24,226 bases of DNA from Candidatus Gastranaerophilales bacterium (lineage in GTDB: Bacteria > Cyanobacteriota > Vampirovibrionia > Gastranaerophilales > Gastranaerophilaceae), in assembly GCA_944324205.1 (NCBI GenBank), contig CALUVK010000004.1, forward strand, positions 1 through 24,226, read 5' to 3'. The position numbers and the translations under genes were made by a program. The first letter of the stretch is position 1, and the number at the start of each line of letters is the position of its first letter. Below the pieces are notes generated by a model. It was not told the origin of the DNA. It ran no database searches and was given only the letters and a program-made list of their open reading frames with translations. This document shows, one piece after another, positions 18,201 through 23,483 of the stretch.

Positions 18201-19110
18201 GCTCTGAAAGAATCGCCTTAGTATGTTCATCATCTCTATCAGCAATAATAGTTTTTAGGCCTGCAATAATATTTACAGAAGCATCTATTTTTTCAGAAAG
18301 GTTATCAATTTTATAATATTTATCTGCAAGATTATCAACAGAACTTATTAATTCGCTATTTTGTACAGCTAAATCACTAATCCATTTTTTAGCGCTGCTT
18401 AAATCATCTTGAGTAGCAAGAGTACGCATAGCATCTTCTATTTGCAAGTTCTTCTTATCAATCATCTGCAGAGCTGAAAGTATTGTATTTGAAGAATTAA
18501 CAATATCATTCAACTCAGCACCGAATTTTGAAATGGCTTCTGATTGATCTACACTCGAAATTGTTTTTATAAGAGTTTTAAAATTCTCATTTAAACTTAA
18601 AACAATAGAGTCAAACCCATTATTTAAATGCTCTAAATCTGTTTTAAGAAGAGATATATTTTTTATAATATCTTTCTTTTGTGAGTCATCTGAGCGCATT
18701 GCATCCAGACGCAGAGTTATATCTGTCAAAGTTTCTTTCTGAGAAACAACTTCCCTTGAAAATACAGAAAGATTTGTTGCCACAATATCAAATAACTCTT
18801 TTGCTTCGTTTGATTTTAGAACATCAGAGCTATTTTTCAAAAGATTAGAAAACAAAGACTCTATAGCACCAAATTTTGATATTAAAACATTATGACGTTC
18901 TTCAAAATTCTGCTTTAACTCTGACAAGAAAATTTTTATTAAATCAATATCTTCCTCTGTATTAAGTTTCTCCAATTTAGAATTTATTCCGGAAAGAAGT
19001 TTATCTACATCAGAGGTATTAAGAATACCCTGTGCTCTTATTGAATTTAATAAAGTTTTTATTGTGTTAAAGTTCTCCGTTATTTCTGAAAAATTGTTTA
19101 TCTCTGCCAT
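12193..19110 (-). CDS. Giant coiled-coil protein, 2305 residues, unknown function
   Basis: A single uninterrupted frame covers 28% of the window. The protein is almost wholly predicted helix, rich in Ser, Asn, Lys, Glu, Leu, Ile and Asp, with hydrophobic residues in 3-4 spacing. By my reading it has only five prolines (residues 610, 1874, 2046, 2232, 2271), two tryptophans (243 and 2146) and about seven cysteines. Residues 611-1873 contain no proline. I see no signal peptide, membrane helix, ATPase motif or chemoreceptor signalling hairpin. A tandem duplication of about 131 residues starts near 867, with looser repeats elsewhere. A good promoter (19147-19175) precedes it, and its stop overlaps the GlcD-type gene. 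A cytoskeletal, scaffold or spacer role is plausible; SMC-like function is unlikely without Walker motifs. Confidence 0.85.
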   Translation of the reverse strand: MAEINNFSEITENFNTIKTLLNSIRAQGILNTSDVDKLLSGINSKLEKLNTEEDIDLIKIFLSELKQNFEERHNVLISKFGAIESLFSNLLKNSSDVLKSNEAKELFDIVATNLSVFSREVVSQKETLTDITLRLDAMRSDDSQKKDIIKNISLLKTDLEHLNNGFDSIVLSLNENFKTLIKTISSVDQSEAISKFGAELNDIVNSSNTILSALQMIDKKNLQIEDAMRTLATQDDLSSAKKWISDLAVQNSELISSVDNLADKYYKIDNLSEKIDASVNIIAGLKTIIADRDDEHTKAILSELSKLENAVSDVSTNQSFEEFKGSLEVLLKEISDGSINLQNSFADASSEIQKINSELKTLDIAVNFQNLNASLCKTEQNVKSLISDAADKITQLSEVNVTRTLNEISSSAEVLSSKLKETYNAVTGMCEKNFGEVINDISGLKAVVAQIDENNVSANNAIFSNITDRLALFENSLKSSLEKQEDYVATSSSQLVEQITNIKNLSGVLDYKLDSSVIEIGNAKREFSELKSAVQDILALDFVNAIKDLKVDLYASKQDLANAMETSAGDLSEKITEDLFGKYELLISKLDSVEEEIKRTQAAALNGLKPVLDNISSSIVDILSYVSESKDFNIDDINVKLADITEFVKDNNLNYIENVRDVVEVIRKQVENNLLLIQKDTSKQIDTINAAVSKNAEALREEIKYSYQKLLEVQDGFEVLKEALNVNNSTLNSNIESVVSSAEEVKADFELKLASLKNSLLEKISDFKQEFTCENADKISEIKFASENLFAKTIQNSSELNNELRGEIAQIIGNLKLNIQELTEQHAGSSLKIENSNENIERKVDSLTGSVGQLGESMNKLSASTIASMLDNFTALKSLINNLNEKSEIELKQNIDNISADFSSLRRLVESVSSDINSDLSKQFEVLEKRFETLSTTIAGIIENGDLNFDTKLNSGLADISAKLGAQVDGVIKGFEKIDAGINSLTSTATKSMAGILAQILDNFVALKSLVNALNDKTSGDIGSAVDKLTEEFADIKDKLENVDSNIDEDLTRQLSLIEHNFEVLTSTISDLFAQEEARLGMTIDEGFAKISGKMQVALAEKLEQYKIKLEELFTGIANNNNAQAEFIKERVLGLNKTLNEALIKQNDDAVRQLNDIALSLRNILDDNLKVSADEYNAFRTRLELFASEVETANKNLVNTVQTQLLDIANSSGVKIESLSADLQSEIKAVVEQFNKGNNELKQKLDASVTSFDAANNILLEDIKARLDDMTKYVDSGLEIQAQEVNVKFDEISSKMQQLSNNLVALNNQTKEKIEGVNHNIDSAKEGISGTINDSSVLIINKLEDVLKDLSVKNEEIASSIILASADIKGDIKTTLASDIQDVTTLIESKLSKFDELIDDSSTTQQDTVLTQAKNILDGIHSVAADIKEQFTLVKQGFSDNISDEISKLHDKVQTLFEEHSLNFITQLGNTNAKIAEDLSSKAMEFKAAFESLNERLDKDEISQMNVFQSQLKELSNTFNVLIEEAKNVTKSEVSAISETLIRNSKTLMDDVEQSIETKVNSMLAATADISAGELQSMEAFTNRILAQIDINKQNAIACRDMISELVKKEFDVIAGNIEKETDVIVKDVVEQFELLRNSQKDELSNLSVHIESSIEDYIYNYVNDLKSYLDVKTDTTVLNSKLDNLKNELNDTAENVLENMNKFLEVGIFSNAISDLRTANEILVSSMADKLNQQVQNFIKEQVCEKFDEKLNLFDKKFIDTIVDKYEEIKLISSKYDSGFNSIQVSIKDLLAQFGESKNAIVNQLSSVAQSINDSIGNLNASFADLKAQILNKSFDEAFQASLNNQISGIENLVNEQLGYLEDISELCCNNLPELTEMNTLVKYGIQQSITDLVSKLEEKDGNIEKDLDKLKSDIITQILNIFNQISFVAEQEEIIDFIQEKHADLITILSHIITTSDTISSVDNKVDTIKEDIKNLNEKINSIISSEGDINYVYSLQDLESDIANLRIVLNEMKDDNKSKEFEELMVSTNNIYKLVETIKAEMPKFELEEFKRDFNTLSEDIVSISTRTNKLILASDESYKTLQDNLQDFKLVINDLDERTRNFAHEAGIDRIDNKLGSINAMIQNGAKTNQVFNQVFEYLAEWVDKAGEQITTISDKVETLDDIGQIKVMLEDLKAEAEDNTESNELIEALGNVFDKQTKRISSLEAKLDRVIVETTINNKNNKIDMSPFETTLNRFLVAIDEKMSEQQNKIKSLESKLAEVVTLIDPKDTAQLTKKVGGMDRQIAKLNKNIEKIASHVVEK
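15727..16512 (-). repeat. Tandem ~131-residue duplication inside the giant coiled-coil gene
   Basis: Two consecutive units (residues about 867-997 and 998-1128) align without large gaps. The first begins SMLDNFTALKSLINNLNEK and the second AQILDNFVALKSLVNALNDK. Further on, FEVLEKRFETLSTTIAGI matches LSLIEHNFEVLTSTISDL, and LNSGLADISAKLGAQV matches IDEGFAKISGKMQVAL. The DNA is well diverged, so the duplication is old and kept at the protein level. Confidence 0.75.
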
Positions 19111-19146
19111 ATACTTACTCTATCCCACATTCTACATTCATAACTA

Positions 19147-19175
19147 ATTATATACTAATATAAACATGGTGACAA
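19147..19175 (-). promoter_or_regulatory. Promoter for the giant coiled-coil operon
   Basis: On the minus strand, TTGTCA (19175-19170) and TATAAT (19152-19147) are separated by exactly 17 bases, close to sigma-70 consensus. Transcription would begin near 19140, leaving a leader of about 30 bases with only a weak Shine-Dalgarno-like GAG before the ATG. The same 93-bp spacer must also hold the spmA promoter, for which TTCATA...TATAAA on the plus strand is a weak candidate. Confidence 0.7.
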
Positions 19176-19203
19176 ATACCAATTTTTTTTCTAGTATTAA
19201 GAT

Positions 19204-19788
19204 ATGAATTATATATTTTTTATTCTAATAGCGCTTTCTATAGTAATTGGGATATTTAATAATACTTTAAATGATGTTACAAATTCCATGCTCTCAGCAT
19301 GTAATTTAGCTGTAAAAATTTCTTTTTCCCTAATAGGCATAATGGCTTTTTGGCTGGGTATAATGAGAATTGCAGAAAAATCAGGTTTAGTTAAAGTAAT
19401 ATCAAAATTTCTCAAGCCTTTTACAAAAATCTTATTTAAAGACGTACAACCGGAGAATCCGGCAATCGGAAATATTGCAATGAGCCTTACTGCAAATGCT
19501 CTCGGCCTTACAAATGCCGCAACTCCAATAGGACTAAAGGTCATGCAGGAACTTCAGGCAGAAAATCAAAAAAAAGATACTGCATCTGATGCTATGTGTA
19601 TGTTTTTAGGCATGAACACTGCCGGATTCCAAATAATTCCAGCAACTGTAATTGCAATTCTCGCAGGAGCCGGGGCAAAAAACCCGACAGAAATTATTAT
19701 TCCAACCCTCTTTGTAACTACATTATCTTTTATAATTACAATTATTACAGCGTTAATTCTCAAAAAATTATGGAGGAAATATGATTGA
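19204..19788 (+). CDS. spmA: SpmA-like membrane protein (nucleoside recognition/Gate domain)
   Basis: A 194-residue integral membrane protein of the spore maturation protein A family. Hydrophobic helices lie at about residues 2-18, 38-56, 138-156 and 165-187. Between them is the conserved Gate-domain segment GNIAMSLTANALGLTNAATP, followed by MCMFLGMNTAGFQIIPATV. In Bacillus SpmA/SpmB affect spore core dehydration, but the pair also occurs in many non-sporulating Gram-negative bacteria, where its role is unclear; transport of a small solute is one possibility. No Shine-Dalgarno precedes the ATG at 19204, so initiation may be leaderless-like or weak. It overlaps spmB by 8 bases, with the spmB ribosome site GGAGG inside its last codons. 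Confidence 0.88.
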   Translation: MNYIFFILIALSIVIGIFNNTLNDVTNSMLSACNLAVKISFSLIGIMAFWLGIMRIAEKSGLVKVISKFLKPFTKILFKDVQPENPAIGNIAMSLTANALGLTNAATPIGLKVMQELQAENQKKDTASDAMCMFLGMNTAGFQIIPATVIAILAGAGAKNPTEIIIPTLFVTTLSFIITIITALILKKLWRKYD

Positions 19789-20302
19789 AAAATTATCTAT
19801 ATATATTCTTCCAATAATGATAATTATAATATTAACCCTAGGCGTTATAAAAAAGATTGCTGTTTATGAAGAATTTATTGAAGGGGCAAAAGACGGTTTT
19901 AAAGTTTCAATTTCTATTATTCCATATCTGGTGGCAATAATTGTTGCTGTTTCTATGTTTAAAGCTTCCGGCGCTATAGATATGCTGAAAAATTTTACAC
20001 TTGGATTAATTCCTCCGGACATTATACCTTTAATAATAACCCGTCCTCTATCAGGCTCTGCTGCACTTGGAGTTTTTTCGGGTATTGTTAATTCTGCAGG
20101 ACCGGATTCTTTCAGCGCAAAACTTGCCGCAATAATGGTAGGAAGTTCTGAGACAACTTTCTATGTTCTGGCTGTTTATTTTGGTTCAATAGGAATAAAA
20201 AAATTCCGATATGCTCTTTTAACAGGTCTTATTGGGGATGTCATAAGTATTTTACTGGCAATTTGGGCAGCACACCTGTTTTTTCCTGCCATAGTCGCGT
20301 AG
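19781..20302 (+). CDS. spmB: SpmB-like membrane protein
   Basis: A 173-residue partner of SpmA with the same Gate fold. Helices lie at about residues 6-24, 45-65, 120-140 and 146-168. The conserved core IITRPLSGSAALGVFSGIVN and GPDSFSAKLAAIMVGSSETT is characteristic of SpmB, including the RPLSGSAA and GSSETTFYVLAVYFG stretches. GGAGG about 5 bases before its ATG lies inside spmA, so the two are coupled and probably form a heteromeric complex in the cytoplasmic membrane. Its last 62 bases overlap the 3' end of the zinc-ribbon gene on the other strand. Confidence 0.9.
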   Translation: MIEKLSIYILPIMIIIILTLGVIKKIAVYEEFIEGAKDGFKVSISIIPYLVAIIVAVSMFKASGAIDMLKNFTLGLIPPDIIPLIITRPLSGSAALGVFSGIVNSAGPDSFSAKLAAIMVGSSETTFYVLAVYFGSIGIKKFRYALLTGLIGDVISILLAIWAAHLFFPAIVA

Positions 20303-20612
20303 TTGATTTGCAGACATGCTGCTCTTCGCAAACATCTTTGATGAGCACTGCAAAATTTATATCAATAAAATTAATTTTTTCTAACTCTTCTACCTTAAAA
20401 TCGCTTGCCCCGCAATTTGAACAATAGTGTGCTTCTGGAATAACCTTACCATTTTTAGACATAGTTCTAAGCTTAACTCCGCAGCATGAACAACGGGTAA
20501 TATACCAGCGGTTTCTGATTAATTTACCGCAATCAGGACAATAAGCGCTTTCTATATCTGGAGAAATATGGAGATGTTGACATTTTCTTGTAAATAAATC
20601 CGTAAAAAACAT
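20241..20612 (-). CDS. Small zinc-ribbon protein, unknown function
   Basis: A 123-residue protein whose N-terminal two thirds carry three CxxC knuckles, YCPDCGK, RCSCCGV and YCSNCGA, plus single cysteines nearby (Cys11, and two near the C-terminus in DVCEEQHVC). This would support one or two zinc-ribbon folds. The C-terminal part is charged, without further motif. Zinc ribbons of this size usually bind nucleic acid or protein partners; nothing decides between them here. AGAGGT about 6 bases before the ATG supports the start. It is convergent with spmB with a 62-base overlap, so the last 20 residues are encoded opposite spmB, and it is divergent from the 881-residue gene. Confidence 0.7.
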   Translation of the reverse strand: MFFTDLFTRKCQHLHISPDIESAYCPDCGKLIRNRWYITRCSCCGVKLRTMSKNGKVIPEAHYCSNCGASDFKVEELEKINFIDINFAVLIKDVCEEQHVCKSTTRLWQEKTGVLPKLPVKYL

Positions 20613-20640
20613 TGTTTACCTCTAAATTGTTTTTAACAAA

Positions 20641-20659
20641 AGTTTGATAAAAATCAACT
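20641..20659. promoter_or_regulatory. Imperfect inverted repeat upstream of the zinc-ribbon gene
   Basis: AGTTTGAT and ATCAACT flank AAAA, pairing over 7 bases with one bulged T. It lies 29 bases upstream of the zinc-ribbon start in the 186-bp divergent spacer. It could be an operator, but is short and AT-rich enough to be chance. Confidence 0.2.
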
Positions 20660-20738
20660 ATTAATTAAATAAAATATGCAAAAAAATGCTTGAATAAATG
20701 TAAATTTTTGTAACAAAACATTTTCCAAGTCTAAAGTT

Positions 20739-20767
20739 TTTTCAAATTATGCCGTAAATACTAATAT
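20739..20767 (+). promoter_or_regulatory. Candidate promoter for the 881-residue gene
   Basis: TTTTCA (20739-20744) and TAATAT (20762-20767) are spaced by 17 bases, each matching consensus at four of six positions. The predicted start near 20774 leaves a leader of about 25 bases ending in AAGGAG, 8 bases before the ATG. Confidence 0.45.
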
Positions 20768-20798
20768 AAATTCAAACATTAAAAAAGGAGTAGAAATC

Positions 20799-23444
20799 AT
20801 GTCAACAGATTTAACAAGAGTTTATCAGTTTTTAGCTGCACAAGGAGATTGGCTATCTGCAATGGATTGTGAAAAATCAGACGGCACTATTACAAAATCA
20901 GAATTCAGAGCTTTTATGGAAGAAAATTTCACTGAATGGAACGGTGAAACTACTGATTTGAATGATTTAATCAACAATTTCTGGAAAAAATTTGATACTA
21001 AACAAACAGGAAACTTAAGCGGCACTAACTATAAAAATAAAAATGCTCTTGACACTAATGAAATAGCTTCTCTTGATAAAAAAATTGCATATTATGAAAT
21101 ATTAAATGATTATACTTCCACTCTTCAAGCACCCTCGGTAATTTCAAATTCCTCACCCTGGAAAAAATCAGTTTCTGACGGCTTAGCAGCATTAGTTGAA
21201 AAATATACCGGCAGTGAAGAAGAACTTTTAAAATATTTAGAAGAAGCTTCTCCTCTAATCGAAAACAAAGCTACTGCAGATTATTGTAAAGAAGAATATT
21301 TAAATGGTGAATTAAAGTCTTTACTTGACGAATATGATTATAATAACTATAACGATGGTGGAGAATTAAAGTCACTTATCGACAATTATATACAGACTCT
21401 GACAGGCGATGAAGACGCCGGAGATATCCAAGAAACAGTAATTAGTATCATTGATGCATTTTTCGCAACCGCAGGATTAAAAGAAGACAACGGTTATGAT
21501 TTAAGTAAATTTGGTTACAATCCGAATGCTTCAAGCAATTTAAACGAATTACAAAAGAAAGTTATATTAAAAAATCTCCAAACAGCACTAAAAGATGGTG
21601 ATTTAAAAGATAAATATGAAAATAATACCGATTTATTTAATGAAGCTGTCGAAACATACATTTCTAGCTTGAAATTTGGTGATTTTGAAACTGTTTCAGC
21701 AGATATCTTAGCATCTTTCAAAGCAAGTGACGCTTATCAGGGAGTTGAAAAAAATCTTCAGATCAGAAATATTATTTCTAGTGAAGAATTTTACAATGCT
21801 TTGACAGCAAATATAAGTCAGACTTTAGCAGACACCATTGTTAATGATGGTAAATATTTAGACGTGATGAAAGAAATACAAGCTGAAGCTCAAACTAAAG
21901 CTCAGGATGGTGAGTTTGATACTAACGGTGCTTTAGACAATCAGAAAGCTATTGACTGGCTTGTGAAAGAAATTTCATCCAGATTATCCGAATTTTATCC
22001 AAATGGATTCAGCGATATGACACTTGATGAATTATCAACTATGTATGATAAACTGGCAGAAGCAGCAGATAAGACATCTGAAACTGACACAGACGCAGGA
22101 CTTAAAGCGCACAGAGATGCCGCAATTAAATACTGTGATGCACTGGCAGAAAAGAGTCCTAAATTTAAAGAACTAGTAACAACGGTATTTAATAGCAGCA
22201 GCTACTCTTCCGCAATCAACAAATTATATCCATCAGAAATTCAAGAAAAAATAGAAAACTTGAAACTTAAAGTTGCAGAATTAGGCGATGCAAATGAATT
22301 AACCCTTGCTGACGCAAGCTGGGGAGATTTACCAACATCATCTACAAATATGTCACTTGAAAAGTCCAGAACAAGTGCTATAAGTTTTATCAGTGAAAAG
22401 CTTCAGGAACTTCAAGATAAACTTGATGAAACGCGCGGCAGTGGCATATTCAAAATACAAAAAAAATTAGAAGCCCGCTCTGCACTATATGGAGCTAAAG
22501 CACAACTTGAAACAATCTTCGGTTCTTCAGATTATACTTCAGTAATAAATTCTCTTGATGCTGAAACCTTAGCTGCTAAAATGAAAGAGGTTAATAATAT
22601 CTTTGACGGTGAAGATTGGACTCCGGTAGGTGAAAATGGGGAACAAGTCTCTAGCAGCATTATTATTCCTCCGGGAAAATCTAAAACATTTAACATCACA
22701 CCTTCTTTCTTGGATAAAGATGGCAATGCAAAAACTATTACAAGTGACCGTATTACTTACAAAACAAGCAACTCCAGCATTGCTAAAGTAGATTCAAGCG
22801 GTAACATGACAATTCAAGGAACTTCTGTCGGAACTTATACTGTAACAATAACAGTATTGGTAGACGGCGTTGAAATCGGTACAAATACAATAACCATTGA
22901 TGTAAAAGAATGTGATGATACTATCGATTTCACAAAAATTAACTATATGGCAGATGGTGATAAAGAAGTTATTTCTGGCTCGTTACGAGGCAGCGGTACA
23001 GAATTCCAAACTGATTTACAAACAAATTTGACCGGCGATATCAGTACTGTAAGTGCATATATAACAAATCTCTATGATACATTAGCAAATGGAGGTCAAT
23101 TGCTAGACTTAGATGCCCTTTCTAAAGCTAAAGACAAACTTATTGATCTATACTCTACAGCTATGAAACATATCTACTCTGAGACCTGGCAAGAAGGCCG
23201 CTTGAAGAGAGGTAAAGGACACGAAGTATCATTCGATTATAACGGTGTTACTTATAAAGCCTCAATGGCACAAGACGATGACGGTAAAGAATTTGCTACA
23301 AATGCGAGTGGTCAGCAAGCTGCCAACAACCAATTAGGATTATGGCTCTATGTTAAAACCGACCGCAAAGCATATGGCGTACAAATAAATACACAATGTT
23401 TAATGGATTGGTTCCAAAAGTTCTATCAAGAAGCATTGGGTTAA
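20799..23444 (+). CDS. Large EF-hand-like and Ig-like (BIG2) domain protein, unknown function
   Basis: This 881-residue protein shows three zones. Near the N-terminus, DCEKSDGTITKSEFRAF (residues 23-39) is an EF-hand-like loop with D/G/I/E in place, and FDTKQTGNL (65-73) followed by ALDTNEIASLD looks like a second, interrupted one. Residues about 100-610 are mainly helical, acidic and low in proline, with a short duplicated ELKSL unit. Residues about 620-703 form a BIG2-type Ig domain (ITYKTSNSSIAKVDSSGNM, then TIQGTSVGTYTVTITV). The last ~175 residues are of unknown type. There is no signal peptide, lipobox or membrane helix, yet BIG2 is normally extracellular, so a leaderless export route is possible. 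A strong Shine-Dalgarno and a following terminator mark it as a single gene. Confidence 0.75.
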   Translation: MSTDLTRVYQFLAAQGDWLSAMDCEKSDGTITKSEFRAFMEENFTEWNGETTDLNDLINNFWKKFDTKQTGNLSGTNYKNKNALDTNEIASLDKKIAYYEILNDYTSTLQAPSVISNSSPWKKSVSDGLAALVEKYTGSEEELLKYLEEASPLIENKATADYCKEEYLNGELKSLLDEYDYNNYNDGGELKSLIDNYIQTLTGDEDAGDIQETVISIIDAFFATAGLKEDNGYDLSKFGYNPNASSNLNELQKKVILKNLQTALKDGDLKDKYENNTDLFNEAVETYISSLKFGDFETVSADILASFKASDAYQGVEKNLQIRNIISSEEFYNALTANISQTLADTIVNDGKYLDVMKEIQAEAQTKAQDGEFDTNGALDNQKAIDWLVKEISSRLSEFYPNGFSDMTLDELSTMYDKLAEAADKTSETDTDAGLKAHRDAAIKYCDALAEKSPKFKELVTTVFNSSSYSSAINKLYPSEIQEKIENLKLKVAELGDANELTLADASWGDLPTSSTNMSLEKSRTSAISFISEKLQELQDKLDETRGSGIFKIQKKLEARSALYGAKAQLETIFGSSDYTSVINSLDAETLAAKMKEVNNIFDGEDWTPVGENGEQVSSSIIIPPGKSKTFNITPSFLDKDGNAKTITSDRITYKTSNSSIAKVDSSGNMTIQGTSVGTYTVTITVLVDGVEIGTNTITIDVKECDDTIDFTKINYMADGDKEVISGSLRGSGTEFQTDLQTNLTGDISTVSAYITNLYDTLANGGQLLDLDALSKAKDKLIDLYSTAMKHIYSETWQEGRLKRGKGHEVSFDYNGVTYKASMAQDDDGKEFATNASGQQAANNQLGLWLYVKTDRKAYGVQINTQCLMDWFQKFYQEALG
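21306..21413 (+). repeat. Short 54-bp tandem duplication in the 881-residue gene
   Basis: Residues 170-187 and 188-205 begin GELKSLLDEYDY and GELKSLIDNYIQ. GAATTAAAGTC is repeated exactly 54 bases apart at DNA level. The unit is 18 codons, so the frame is kept. Confidence 0.55.
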
Positions 23445-23448
23445 TAAC

Positions 23449-23479
23449 AAAAAGGGAATGCTATATGCATCCCTTTTTT
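23449..23479. terminator. Strong bidirectional terminator between the 881-residue gene and clpX
   Basis: AAAAAGGGAATGC (23449-23461) pairs with GCATCCCTTTTTT (23467-23479) around a five-base loop TATAT, with one bulged A. The A run on one side and T run on the other make it a rho-independent terminator for both convergent genes. Confidence 0.88.
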
Positions 23480-23483
23480 ATTT

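Noticed and set aside
12193..19110. Giant protein as an SMC, MukB or RecN-type ATPase or a chemoreceptor
   Set aside because: No Walker A or B, no hinge, no membrane helix and no conserved chemoreceptor hairpin tip could be seen.
19209..19763. Minus-strand frames opposite spmA
   Set aside because: spmA is clearly conserved and coupled to spmB; the opposite frames lack ribosome sites.
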